NCBI RefSeq assembly: GCF_023746535.1
Contig: NZ_CP098747.1
Coordinates: 2,316,501-2,380,500, forward strand
Reading direction: 5' to 3'
Source of the DNA: Sneathiella marina
GTDB lineage: Bacteria; Pseudomonadota; Alphaproteobacteria; Sneathiellales; Sneathiellaceae
DNA: 64,000 bases
A program made the translations under genes and the position numbers. Shown here piece by piece: positions 29,522 to 38,495 of the stretch (positions are counted from its first letter, which is position 1; each line of letters begins with the position of its first letter). The notes under the pieces were generated by a model. That model saw nothing but the letters and a program-made list of their open reading frames with translations. It was not told the origin of the DNA and ran no database searches.

Positions 29522-31691
29522 CTTCAAGGCCCCCCAGCTGCTTGTCATAGAGGTGGCGGAACAGGCCTTTTTGTTTCAGCAATTCTCGCGGCGGTCCATC
29601 CTCGACAATGCGGCCATTTTCCATGGAGATGATACGATCCGCTATTCTTAACGCCGACATGCGATGGGCAATAATAAAGGTGGTCCGGCCCTTGACGATA
29701 TGCGCCATGTTCTGCTGGATCAGCTCTTCACTCTCCGCATCAAGCGCACTGGTCGCTTCATCAAAGATCAGGATCCGCGGCGAGGTGACCAGGGCGCGGG
29801 CAATGGCGATCCGCTGACGTTGACCGCCCGACAGGTTAAGCCCCCGCTCCTCGATATCGCTATCATAGCCCTCATTCAGTTCAAGGATAAAATCATGGGC
29901 ACCGGCGAGTTTGGCCGCCGCAATTACCCGCTCCATGGGGATGGTTGGATCGCTGAGGGCAATATTGTCCCGCACGGAGCGGCTGAACAACACACTCTCC
30001 TGCGGCACCACACCCACCTGCCGCCGCAGCCAGCTGGGGTCAACCATGGCCACATCGGTGCCATCTATCAATACCCGGCCCCGCTCCGGCACGTACAAGC
30101 GCTGCAGCAGCTTGGCGAGCGTGCTCTTGCCGGATCCGGAGCGTCCGACAATTCCAATGACCTCTCCCGCCTCAACATTCAGAGACAGATCGGCAACGAT
30201 TTCAGGGCCGTCATGGCGATATCGAAAGCCCACATGATCAAACTCAACCCGGCCCTCAATGCCGGGAAGCTGGACGCGCCCCGGCCGATAAGTGGGCTCT
30301 GCCGGCGTATTGATGATATCCCCCAACCGTTCCACGGAGACACGCACCTGCTGGAAGTCCTGCCACATCTGCGAAAGCCGCAGGATCGGTTGGGTCAGCC
30401 GGTTCGCCAGCATGTTAAAGGCAATAAACTGTCCTACCGTTATATCGCCATTGATCACCGCTTGCGCACCAAACCACAGAGTGAGCGCCGTCGTTACCTT
30501 GTTGACCAGATGAATACCCTGACTGCCGATATTGGCCAGGAAATTAACCCGGAAGCCGGCCCCCACATACCCTGCCAGCTGCTCTTCCCAGCGGCGCTGC
30601 ATCTGCGGCTCGACCGCCATGGATTTGACGGTCTCTACCCCGGTAACGCTCTCCACAAGAAACGCCTGGTTCTCCGCACCGCGGGCGAATTTCTCCAGCA
30701 AACGCTTGCGCAGGATCGGTGTCACCGCCAGAGTAATCGCCAGGTAAAACGGGAAAGACGCCAGCACCACATATGTCAAAATGGGCGAGTAGTAATACAT
30801 CACGGCCAGAAAGACGAAGGCGAACAACAGATCCATGACAAGCGTCAACGCCTGCCCGGTGAGGAATTCCCGAATGCTTTCAAGTTCCCGAACCCGGGCC
30901 ACGGTCAGACCGACCCGTCGTGATTGGAAATACGCGATGGGCAACGCCAGCACATGCCGGAACAGCTTTGCACCCAGTTCCACATCAATACGATTTGTTG
31001 TATGGGCAAGAACATAGGTGCGAAGGGCCGTCAGCAATACTTCGAACACAGTCACGGCGATCAAGCCGAAAACAAGGACGTCAAGTGTGGTGAGCGCCTT
31101 GTGCACCAGCACCTTGTCAATGATGACCTGAAAGAACAGGGGCGTAATCAACGCAAAAAGCTGAATAAAGAAAGAGGCGATCAGCACCTCCATCAATAAC
31201 CGCCGGAAGCGCACGACGGAGGGAATAAACCAGGTAAAGTCAAAGCGCCGGTTCTCGCCCGCCTCCCGTGCCCGCGTTGTCAGCAGGATCAGACGACCCG
31301 ACCAGGCCGCCTCAAACTCGGCGCGACTTAAAGTAGAAGGGCGACCTTGCAAAGGATCCTGAATGAGCACCTCATTGTCGCCTACCTTACCGAGAATTAC
31401 ATATTCACCCTGTTTATTCTCGGCAATCGCCGGCAGATGCAGCTTGGACAGCCGCTTCCATTTGGTCGATATGGCCCGCGCCTTCACATCCATATGTTTC
31501 GCGCAGCGTAAAATATCGTTTGATGTCAGTGAGTTACCTGATTTTGAGTATTGATGCCGGATCTGTTCAGGATCAACAGCAATCCCCAGAAACTTTAGCA
31601 TCAGCACCAAGGAAGCCAACCCTGTATCAAGACCGGGAGTATCACTTGCGCCCGTTATTTGCGCATCCCCCGCTCCCATTGCTTCCGTCAT
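29514..31691 (-). CDS. HlyB-type type I secretion ABC transporter with inactive C39-like domain
   Basis: The 725-residue transporter has three parts: an N-terminal C39 peptidase-like domain (about 1-145), a six-span membrane domain (about 165-460) and an ATPase domain with Walker A GRSGSGKST, signature LSGGQRQRIAIARAL and Walker B ILIFDEATSALD. In active C39 peptidases the motif is D-C-G and a later G-H-Y; here they read LDTGLASL (Cys to Thr) and GEYVIL (His to Glu). The domain cannot cleave and should bind unfolded RTX substrate, as in HlyB. It heads the secretion operon and is followed by the adaptor with an 8-nt overlap. Confidence 0.96.
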   Translation of the reverse strand: MTEAMGAGDAQITGASDTPGLDTGLASLVLMLKFLGIAVDPEQIRHQYSKSGNSLTSNDILRCAKHMDVKARAISTKWKRLSKLHLPAIAENKQGEYVILGKVGDNEVLIQDPLQGRPSTLSRAEFEAAWSGRLILLTTRAREAGENRRFDFTWFIPSVVRFRRLLMEVLIASFFIQLFALITPLFFQVIIDKVLVHKALTTLDVLVFGLIAVTVFEVLLTALRTYVLAHTTNRIDVELGAKLFRHVLALPIAYFQSRRVGLTVARVRELESIREFLTGQALTLVMDLLFAFVFLAVMYYYSPILTYVVLASFPFYLAITLAVTPILRKRLLEKFARGAENQAFLVESVTGVETVKSMAVEPQMQRRWEEQLAGYVGAGFRVNFLANIGSQGIHLVNKVTTALTLWFGAQAVINGDITVGQFIAFNMLANRLTQPILRLSQMWQDFQQVRVSVERLGDIINTPAEPTYRPGRVQLPGIEGRVEFDHVGFRYRHDGPEIVADLSLNVEAGEVIGIVGRSGSGKSTLAKLLQRLYVPERGRVLIDGTDVAMVDPSWLRRQVGVVPQESVLFSRSVRDNIALSDPTIPMERVIAAAKLAGAHDFILELNEGYDSDIEERGLNLSGGQRQRIAIARALVTSPRILIFDEATSALDAESEELIQQNMAHIVKGRTTFIIAHRMSALRIADRIISMENGRIVEDGPPRELLKQKGLFRHLYDKQLGGLEDV

Positions 31692-32013
31692 ACTTCCCCA
31701 CTCAACAATATATTAAAGAGAATTTGTAGAAGTATTGAAACGACTGAGTCAAGACCATATCTAAGAAAATATAACAATGGCACCAATTCTTACATGAATA
31801 ATTTGTTCTTCCACGTCGTACAGAACTAGACGCCCTGGAAGTGTTATTTGGACGTTCTTTTAATTACGTTCTGCGACATCCAGCCATTAAATTCGGAGCA
31901 GGTTTTGACGCTGAAATTTCGCTGGCTAGTTCGTTAGCTAAATCCGATGTATCAAGCCATATTCCGACCAATCCCGGAGGACAATTCTACGGACGCATTG
32001 CTTTTCTCACTGC
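31692..32013 (-). promoter_or_regulatory. gap between the 1224-residue RTX gene and the transporter gene
   Basis: These 322 bp hold no convincing gene. The 130 bp nearest the transporter are AT-rich and probably carry its promoter. GGGGAAG precedes its ATG. I cannot pinpoint promoter hexamers or a terminator for the RTX gene. Confidence 0.35.
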
Positions 32014-35000
32014 CTACAAGCTTGCCTGCCAGGTGCCAGCAAGAACACTATCGAGCGGATCATAAATCGGGTCAGAGAGATCTGTTGCTGCACCGCCCGG
32101 AGGTGAGAAGCTGGCCATTGCCGAGACAAGCGCTTCAACACTACTGAAATCCGCGACCTTGCCATCCCCGGTTTCAATGTTCTCGATCTTGTTATCCGCA
32201 GAGGCATACCAGTTTTCGACGGTGATCTGATCGCTTGTCCCGATCACGGAGATCAGCAAGTCATCGCCGGTCTGCTCAAACCAGAGTTCGTCATGATCGA
32301 TACCTATGTCAAGGACCAGGGTGTCTGTGGCGCCATCCGTAGCGTAATCGTCGATAACATCCTGTCCTCCACCCCGCGCGAACTGATATATGTCCGCTCC
32401 ATCACCACCTTTAAAGATACTATTTACGGCATTACCTACAATTATATCATTTCCAGAACCGGCAATTATGTTTTCGATACTGACCAGATTTTCAGCTCCA
32501 CCTGCTACCGTGGCCAGCCCAAATACAAGGTTAATGTTCCAGTTCTCTGACGAGTAACTGAAGTCCGCGGTATCAACGCCACTTCCACCGTCAAAACTAT
32601 CAAATCCGAAATTACCAATGAGAATATCATTGCCACCGCCCCCAAACAATGTGTCGGATCCAACTCCTCCATCCAGAATATTATTTTCCGCATTTCCTAA
32701 AATCATATCATTTCCGGAACCGGCAATTATGTTTTCAATGCTGGTAAGTGTTTCTGCACCAGCCGTCCCGGTAGCTAAATCGATATTCCAGTTTTCTGAT
32801 GAGTAGCTGTAATCCGCTGTATCGATACCTCCTTCCCCATCAAAACTATCAGTTCCAAACCCGCCTGAGAGAGTATCATTACCCTCACCTCCTATCAGAG
32901 TATCATTACCCTTCCCGCCCTCTAGATAATCATCCCCACTGTTGCCATTGAGTATGTCGGAACTATTGAAACCAACAAGCGTATCGCTATCGTTAGAGCC
33001 AAATAGAAGCTTATTCTTTATACCCTGCGATCCCAGCACGGTGCCATCGGCAAACTCGATATAGCTAACATCATAATTGTAGTTAAGAAAATGATCGATG
33101 ATCGTCACCGCCTCGCCATTGGACAGCGTGATGATCAGATCCTTCCCCGTATTCTGGGAGAAAGTGACATCGTCCATATTCACATCCGTAAAGATCAAGC
33201 GGTCATGGCCACTGATACTGTATTCAATGATCGAGTAGGACCCATCGCCCAGGCTATGCCGATAGTTCTCAACAAATAGCGAACCGCGGATCATGCCGCT
33301 GATTTTCTGATCGGCAACAGATTTATCCCGGATACCCTGCAAACCCAGCACGGTGCCGTCGGCAAACTCGATATAGCTAACATCATAATTGTAGTTAAGA
33401 AAATGATCGACGATCGTCACCGTCTCCCCATTGGACAGCGTGATGATCAGATCCTTCCCCGAATTCTGGGAGAAAGTGACTTCGTCCATATTCACATCCG
33501 TAAAGATCAAGCGGTCATGGCCACTGATACTGTATTCAATGATCGAGTAGGACCCATCGCCCAGGCTATGCCGATAGTTCTCAACAAATAGCGAACCGCG
33601 GATCATGCCGCTGATTTTCTGATCGGCTACAGATTTATCCCGGATACCCTGCAAACCCAGCACGGTCCCATCGGCAAACTCGATATAGCTAACATCATAA
33701 TTGTAGTTAAGAAAATGATCGACGATCGTCACCGTCTCCCCATTGGACAGCGTGATAATCAGATCCTTCCCCGTATTCTGGGAGAAAGTGACATCGTCCA
33801 TATTCACATCCGTAAAGATCAAGCGGTCATGGCCACTGATACTGTATTCTTGAATTACATCATGCCCATCCCCTGAAGAAAAGACATAAGTATCCGCCCC
33901 TGCATTCCCGATGAGCGTATCATTTCCATGGCCACCATAGATAATATCAGTAAACCCGGCCCCCTCTAACCGATCATCCCCTGCGGTACCTAAAACACTG
34001 GATTTATCACGAAGCTCAGAAAGAGAGAGCGATATTTCCGCATCGACCAAAGCCGTTTCAAGTATCGCATCATAAGCCGTGATGTCGATCCCTTGCTCTA
34101 GCGCAACCTGATCCAAAACATTCACCAGCTGTCTATAGTGGCTGGCTGACCCCACCTGTACCTGTGCTATAGAGCCGGTAACAACGGAGGTCAAATCGCT
34201 GTCACTAACAAAACGGTCCGTTCGCCAATCGTATGCAACCCCAACAAATAAATCACTCATCGGGCCCTGCAACATTAACCGAGCTTCAACACCTTTGACA
34301 AAATCGGCCCAGATTTCCCGGAATGCTGATCCTTGAATGTTCCCATGTAGCTCAACTCCCTGTTCCCCAATAAATTGATGGACCGCTTCAAATTTCCGAG
34401 CATCGATGCTATTACCGTGAAAGCCGGTATAGTCATCCGCACCCGTCCAGCGAAGAATGATTGCCTCCACATCCGCCGTATAATCCTGCCCGGCATAGTC
34501 GCTAAAGGCCAATGCTTGAACCATATTAAGCAGGGTCTCATCCTCGCTCATAGCTATATGGAGGTCTTTAACTTCCCCATAGCCACGCAACCAGGGTAAG
34601 TAAAGAGTATTGAGATCAAGGGTATAACCGCCGGTATATCGTGTATGCATCTGGTCATTGGCGAACCATATGTCTTCCACAGCATTGGTCGATCCGTCGC
34701 TGCGGGTGAAGGTACTCTCATGGCTGATATGATTGCCGGCATTCCAGCTGTCCGTTATTGTCGCACCCAGATCGATGGATACAATGCCCTGGTCCATAAG
34801 CGTAGATAGCTCGCCGTCATCGGTGAGGCCGTCCTGATCCATATCCTGCCAGATCTTCAGGTTCGCAAACTCCGTATCACTGGCATCGATAATCCCGTCG
34901 CCATTGCTGTCCAGTGCCGCAAGCTCCGTGAAACCGTCAGTCGTGGCATTCCCGAACAGCTCCGAAATATCGTCAATATAACCATTGCCGTTAATATCAA

Positions 35001-35688
35001 GCGCCAGAAGACCATCATCGGCACTCACCCATCCCGTTTGTTCGGCAAAACCGTCCCTGTCCAGATCAAAAAATGCAGTTGAGCCCTCAACCGAACTTAA
35101 CTCAACACCATCTCCGTCCAGATCCAGCACCAGCGGAGAAATCAGGCTCGCCGCATTGGCAAGGCCATCGCTAAGCCCCTTTGCCATTCCCGAGCCACCG
35201 GAAGAGCCCAGTGGCCAATCTCCTCCTTCGTTTGGGCTAGGCATGGGAAATTTATCGGTTGGCGGGCTTACTTTGTTGGGCGGAATGTACCTATCCTCTT
35301 CAGGGAGGTTATTGTCGCCTTCGTATTGCTTTACGTCTCTCTCAAAAATCCACTTCGATGCATATAGATATTCGGCGTCGCGCAGACCCATTGTTTGATC
35401 GCCAAATTCTTCGTTGAGTTTTGAATTTGGATCTTCGATCGCCTTATTTAGGCCTTCCAGGAACTTCTTGTTTGCTTCATATGCTTTTTGAGGATCTGTG
35501 TGACTGTAATCTAGATCGTGCTGTCTATAAAACGCATCCAAAGCGTTTACTGGTTTAGGAGCATTTATATCGGTTGCATCGCCACCCATTTCACCTGCTG
35601 AATAGCCTGCTCCTCCATAATTTCCATAAGTCGGGTGCTTCACTCCCCCTACGTCACTCCATGGCAAGTTGTAATTCACTTCACTCAT
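32014..35688 (-). CDS. RTX repeat protein with N-terminal phospholipase A2-like motif (1224 aa)
   Basis: Residues 21-30 (YGNYGGAGYS) resemble the calcium loop, and 46-61 (PVNALDAFYRQHDLDY) the catalytic HD-x-x-Y helix, of small phospholipases A2, especially the parvovirus-capsid type. The His57-Asp58 pair and Tyr61 are present. A Pro-rich linker follows (about 125-165), then EF-hand-like loops (DLDGDGV, DINGNGY, DSNGDGI, DMDQDGL; about 178-290). Nonapeptide blocks start near residue 575, three tandem 104-residue repeats occupy about 613-890, and more nonapeptides (GGEGNDTLSGG) follow. The C-terminal 100 residues nearly match those of the giant RTX protein and are the likely secretion signal. 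No signal peptide is present. It lies 44 bp downstream of a propeller-like gene and upstream of the transporter genes. Confidence 0.9.
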   Translation of the reverse strand: MSEVNYNLPWSDVGGVKHPTYGNYGGAGYSAGEMGGDATDINAPKPVNALDAFYRQHDLDYSHTDPQKAYEANKKFLEGLNKAIEDPNSKLNEEFGDQTMGLRDAEYLYASKWIFERDVKQYEGDNNLPEEDRYIPPNKVSPPTDKFPMPSPNEGGDWPLGSSGGSGMAKGLSDGLANAASLISPLVLDLDGDGVELSSVEGSTAFFDLDRDGFAEQTGWVSADDGLLALDINGNGYIDDISELFGNATTDGFTELAALDSNGDGIIDASDTEFANLKIWQDMDQDGLTDDGELSTLMDQGIVSIDLGATITDSWNAGNHISHESTFTRSDGSTNAVEDIWFANDQMHTRYTGGYTLDLNTLYLPWLRGYGEVKDLHIAMSEDETLLNMVQALAFSDYAGQDYTADVEAIILRWTGADDYTGFHGNSIDARKFEAVHQFIGEQGVELHGNIQGSAFREIWADFVKGVEARLMLQGPMSDLFVGVAYDWRTDRFVSDSDLTSVVTGSIAQVQVGSASHYRQLVNVLDQVALEQGIDITAYDAILETALVDAEISLSLSELRDKSSVLGTAGDDRLEGAGFTDIIYGGHGNDTLIGNAGADTYVFSSGDGHDVIQEYSISGHDRLIFTDVNMDDVTFSQNTGKDLIITLSNGETVTIVDHFLNYNYDVSYIEFADGTVLGLQGIRDKSVADQKISGMIRGSLFVENYRHSLGDGSYSIIEYSISGHDRLIFTDVNMDEVTFSQNSGKDLIITLSNGETVTIVDHFLNYNYDVSYIEFADGTVLGLQGIRDKSVADQKISGMIRGSLFVENYRHSLGDGSYSIIEYSISGHDRLIFTDVNMDDVTFSQNTGKDLIITLSNGEAVTIIDHFLNYNYDVSYIEFADGTVLGSQGIKNKLLFGSNDSDTLVGFNSSDILNGNSGDDYLEGGKGNDTLIGGEGNDTLSGGFGTDSFDGEGGIDTADYSYSSENWNIDLATGTAGAETLTSIENIIAGSGNDMILGNAENNILDGGVGSDTLFGGGGNDILIGNFGFDSFDGGSGVDTADFSYSSENWNINLVFGLATVAGGAENLVSIENIIAGSGNDIIVGNAVNSIFKGGDGADIYQFARGGGQDVIDDYATDGATDTLVLDIGIDHDELWFEQTGDDLLISVIGTSDQITVENWYASADNKIENIETGDGKVADFSSVEALVSAMASFSPPGGAATDLSDPIYDPLDSVLAGTWQASL
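33019..33850 (-). repeat. 312-bp tandem repeat within the RTX gene, about 2.7 copies
   Basis: Units beginning near 33,019, 33,331 and 33,643 are almost identical over 312 bp (exactly 104 codons); the third is partial. The encoded unit contains SISGHDRLIFTDVNMD and VSYIEFADGTVLG. Keeping the period a multiple of three allows copy-number change without frameshift. Confidence 0.92.
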
Positions 35689-35732
35689 ATTGATCCCCCA
35701 TTTTTTATCGCACCAAATTCTTCCGAATGCGC

Positions 35733-36866
35733 CTAGTAACTTATTTCTTTCATCTGGAGCTTATCTATATCTTTTGTACCGACTGACACGATAAGCGAGT
35801 TTGTCTTGCTGATGAAATTCCGCCGGTAGAAAACGGCTTTGTCATCATCGGTAATCATAAATGCCAGATTTTCGTTATCCTTCATTTTCGGGGCCGATAG
35901 TTTTCCATCTTCTTCAAAGGTAAATATGTCTATATTTTTTCCGCTCTCAAGGTCGTGAACAATGATGGACTGCCAGGTGAACTCCCTCTCAATGCGGCTG
36001 TTGCTCGACGACCGGCTCATAAAGCCGAGAAAATGCGACTCAGGCAAAATGGAAGGCCAAGCAGAGCGGATAAATCCCTCGTCATAGGTGATAAAAGGCT
36101 TTTTAAGCGAGTCGCCGATAATAATCTCATTGCGCCTGTTATCAAACTCCAGGCGATAAACACCGGCATTGTCCTTGCCCACCGAATAATCCATCTTCCG
36201 GTCGCCATACACATCGATAAACAGACCATGATGCACCGTCAGATTAACCGACCCTAACTGGTACAATTCAAGATCGGTCAGCTGTTTGATTTTCCCGTCT
36301 GGAAAACGCAGATAAAAATCCCATTCTTTATATCTGAATGGCTGCTCCTCTCCTCCGGATTGCGGGGGGCTGGAGACAAATAACAACCGGCCATCCGGAA
36401 AATCTATAAAGGAGTGAGATGGATTATCTTTTGAAAATACCAGCGAACAATTATTTTTCATCAAATCGCATTTATAGATCTTATTAATCAGTTTTTTCTC
36501 AGGCTCAACCTTTCCGGTCGACAAATAAAAAATATTTTCATCAAGCCTGCTAAAACTAATCCCCATCGAATGGTTCTTCTGTCCTTCGAGCTTCACCCAG
36601 CTTTCTGATTCTGTGTCATAAATGAAGATGGACTGCGGCTTAATTCCTATTGCATCTCGAACCTTCACGGCAAGATATCGGGAGTTTGCATAGAAAGAAC
36701 CGAACTTTAGGTTGCTTCCATTTAGCGAAAAATTTACAAAAAAAACTTCACCCAATTTCTTGAATCTGATTACGTCCGCGACAATTAGCGATCCAAAAAT
36801 TAAGGCCAACGTAATTAAGGCAAAAAAGCCGTATTTAACAAATTTTCTTCTGCCTTTAAGACCCAT
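35733..36866 (-). CDS. membrane-anchored beta-propeller-like protein upstream of the second RTX gene
   Basis: The 377-residue protein has one N-terminal membrane span (about 12-32) after a basic start and no lipobox Cys. The rest is beta-rich with repeating strands such as YANSRYLAVKV, FIYDTESESWVKL, FSRLDENIFYL and FPDGRLLFV, like a degenerate propeller. It resembles the lipoprotein encoded before the other RTX gene in layout rather than in close sequence. It ends 44 bp before the RTX start, so the two are probably co-transcribed. The function is unknown; a role in protecting, folding or tethering the RTX protein is inference. Confidence 0.72.
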   Translation of the reverse strand: MGLKGRRKFVKYGFFALITLALIFGSLIVADVIRFKKLGEVFFVNFSLNGSNLKFGSFYANSRYLAVKVRDAIGIKPQSIFIYDTESESWVKLEGQKNHSMGISFSRLDENIFYLSTGKVEPEKKLINKIYKCDLMKNNCSLVFSKDNPSHSFIDFPDGRLLFVSSPPQSGGEEQPFRYKEWDFYLRFPDGKIKQLTDLELYQLGSVNLTVHHGLFIDVYGDRKMDYSVGKDNAGVYRLEFDNRRNEIIIGDSLKKPFITYDEGFIRSAWPSILPESHFLGFMSRSSSNSRIEREFTWQSIIVHDLESGKNIDIFTFEEDGKLSAPKMKDNENLAFMITDDDKAVFYRRNFISKTNSLIVSVGTKDIDKLQMKEISY

Positions 36867-36904
36867 AGTAATTATTCCATTCTCGTGTACTCACTGAACT
36901 CTGA

Positions 36905-36945
36905 TAAGTCTCGCCGCATTGGCCAGGCCATCGCGAAGGCCATGC
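36905..36945 (-). pseudogene. fragment of an RTX gene (linker segment)
   Basis: About 30 bp match the intact RTX gene near 35,150 almost perfectly, encoding the GLANAA stretch that precedes its first calcium loop. Nothing else of that region is left here, so this is a relic of a duplicated or recombined copy. Confidence 0.55.
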
Positions 36946-36950
36946 CTCGA

Positions 36951-37061
36951 TCACACTTGAATTCGACGCGGTGTTCGTTTCAGAAAAATCGCAATCAACC
37001 CAATGATACCTATGCCAAATACTGCGGCAGTAAAATTCCACACCCAACGCTTCTTAAACAA
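36951..37061 (-). CDS. possible 36-residue single-span membrane peptide
   Basis: A TTG codon with AGGAGG 8 nt upstream opens a short frame encoding FKKRWVWNF, then a hydrophobic stretch (VFGIGIIGLIAIFL) and a basic end (KRTPRRIQV). It looks like a single-span peptide. It may instead be the tail of a lost membrane protein, since it sits among RTX gene relics. Confidence 0.25.
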   Translation of the reverse strand: MFKKRWVWNFTAAVFGIGIIGLIAIFLKRTPRRIQV

Positions 37062-37221
37062 CAGCCGCAGCCTCCTTCAAACGTCACCAGCAACACATAA
37101 TTTCAATTGATGGCAGCACATCATATTATAGTTTTATCATATTTGTAAATCTATATATAATTGATTTTTTCAGTGAGCTATCGGAGAGGCTGAAGCTCAA
37201 GCGACAACGCGCATATATATC

Positions 37222-37367
37222 TTCATCTGGTCATTGGCGAACCATATGTCTTCCACGGCAATGGTGGTTCCGTCGCTGCGGGTGAAGGTACTCTCATGGC
37301 TGATATGATTGCCGGCATTCCAGCTATCCGTTATTGTCGCGCCCAGATTAAGGGATGCATTACCCTG
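37222..37367 (-). pseudogene. fragment of an RTX gene (region after the EF-hand-like loops)
   Basis: About 146 bp match the intact RTX gene at roughly 34,646-34,790, with only scattered differences. The reading frame (EDIWFANDQM region) is not part of any open gene. In transcription order it precedes the relic at 36,905, opposite to the intact gene, so at least two rearrangements or two lost copies are needed. The AT-rich stretch 37,062-37,221 shows nothing recognisable. Confidence 0.8.
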
Positions 37368-37415
37368 GCGGGAAAATGGATAAGACTAGGGCTGGTGTTT
37401 GGCCGTGTTCTTGCG

Positions 37416-37778
37416 TTACGCGTTTGGAATACTTAGCTTCGCGGTCATTGCCGGATGATAGCGGCAGTAATACTCCCCTGCCATCTTTGAGGTAACAGTC
37501 AGGCTTTTGCTTTCCCCTTTTTTTATCATGCCCGTATCCCAGCTTTTGTCCGTTGCGGTTGCTGTATGCGGCGTTATATCGCTATTTCGCCAGGTAATCA
37601 TATCGCCCTCGCGGACGTCCAGGGTTTGCGGTGAAAAGCTAAACCGCGCGATATCGATCACATGGGTTTTTGCTGATGTATTTTCAGCGGACGATCCATT
37701 CGCCAGACCGAGGCTCGCAACCGCGGCGGTTAATCCCGCCGCGGCTGTTGAGAAGAGATATCGTCTTGTAACAAACAT
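37416..37778 (-). CDS. secreted cupredoxin (amicyanin/plastocyanin-like)
   Basis: This 120-residue precursor begins with a twin-arginine-like leader (TRRYLFSTAAAGL) ending near SSA. The mature domain has all type 1 copper ligands: the first His in ITPHTATA (about 75) and the C-terminal C-x3-H-x2-M cluster in YYCRYHPAMTA (about 105-112). Such proteins shuttle electrons or handle copper in the periplasm. It lies 2 nt downstream of the DUF4142-type gene and is presumably co-transcribed with it. Confidence 0.9.
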   Translation of the reverse strand: MFVTRRYLFSTAAAGLTAAVASLGLANGSSAENTSAKTHVIDIARFSFSPQTLDVREGDMITWRNSDITPHTATATDKSWDTGMIKKGESKSLTVTSKMAGEYYCRYHPAMTAKLSIPNA

Positions 37779-37780
37779 GC

Positions 37781-38311
37781 CTATTTGACTTTCTCAACCA
37801 TCATGGCGGCATGGCCTTCATGGGCTTTAAAGATTTCAAGGCCGGTTATGAACAGAACCTTGACTTCGTCATTCTCAATATTCGGAATAAAGGCATTTTC
37901 CACCAGATCATTGACGGCTTTATGATACGCCAGTTCATTCTCCGCATAGCGGCGGTCAAACTCGGCGCCGCGCAACTGGCTCATTTCATTGATTATAACC
38001 ACGGAATTTTTTTGCAGGGACTGACTGAGAAAATTGTCCTGAGGCTGGGCATTCAATTTCGCAAGCAAGGCAAGGGCCTGCTCATTTACCGCGGTATGAT
38101 CCCGGATCATGGTTTTGGCAAATTCGTGGATGGCCGGATTATCGGACAATGCCAGTGCCAAATGGGCGTACCGAATATCGATATTGTCGGCGACATAGGC
38201 AACATGGGCGATCTCCAGATCATTCAGCTCTGCGGGCTCGTCTGCCTGCACCGGCCCCAGTGACAGCAGGAACGCGGCTCCGGCTGCGGCGATAAAAGTT
38301 TTAATCTTCAT
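37781..38311 (-). CDS. DUF4142-type secreted helical protein
   Basis: The 176-residue precursor starts MKIKTFIAAAGAAFLL with a signal peptide ending PVQA. The mature part is helical, with the DUF4142-like pattern (EFAKTMIRDHTAVNEQALAL, then EFDRRYAENELAYHKAV and a terminal EGHAAMMVEK). I chose ATG 38311 because AGGAGG lies just upstream; the frame stays open for 18 more codons. Function in this family is not settled; oxidative or envelope stress has been suggested for relatives. It is divergent from the AraC regulator across about 180 bp. Confidence 0.8.
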   Translation of the reverse strand: MKIKTFIAAAGAAFLLSLGPVQADEPAELNDLEIAHVAYVADNIDIRYAHLALALSDNPAIHEFAKTMIRDHTAVNEQALALLAKLNAQPQDNFLSQSLQKNSVVIINEMSQLRGAEFDRRYAENELAYHKAVNDLVENAFIPNIENDEVKVLFITGLEIFKAHEGHAAMMVEKVK

Positions 38312-38495
38312 GATGTCCTCCTGATTCAAATAGATAATTGAGATGCGCCGCTTGGATTGCGTCACATAAATTTATTCAATAGCAAATGGTTTGGATTATG
38401 AATGACTGATAATGCAAATTTCTTGATCGATAGTTCAAATTCTTCTCATTAAGTGAGATATGCTGTATATATTACGGAAGCGAAAGGAAACCCCG

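Noticed and set aside
29664-30923. 419-codon plus-strand frame opposite the HlyB-type gene
   Set aside because: It is the antisense shadow of a clear, fully conserved transporter gene, with His/Arg/Gln-rich composition typical of shadows.
29514-31691. Active C39 peptidase in the secretion transporter, implying cleavage of a double-glycine leader
   Set aside because: The catalytic Cys and His positions are Thr and Glu, and the RTX proteins have C-terminal, not N-terminal, export signals.
33019-33850. Possible CRISPR or other interspersed repeat array in the RTX gene
   Set aside because: The repeats are directly adjacent, 312 bp long, in frame, and encode protein; there are no unique spacers or cas genes.
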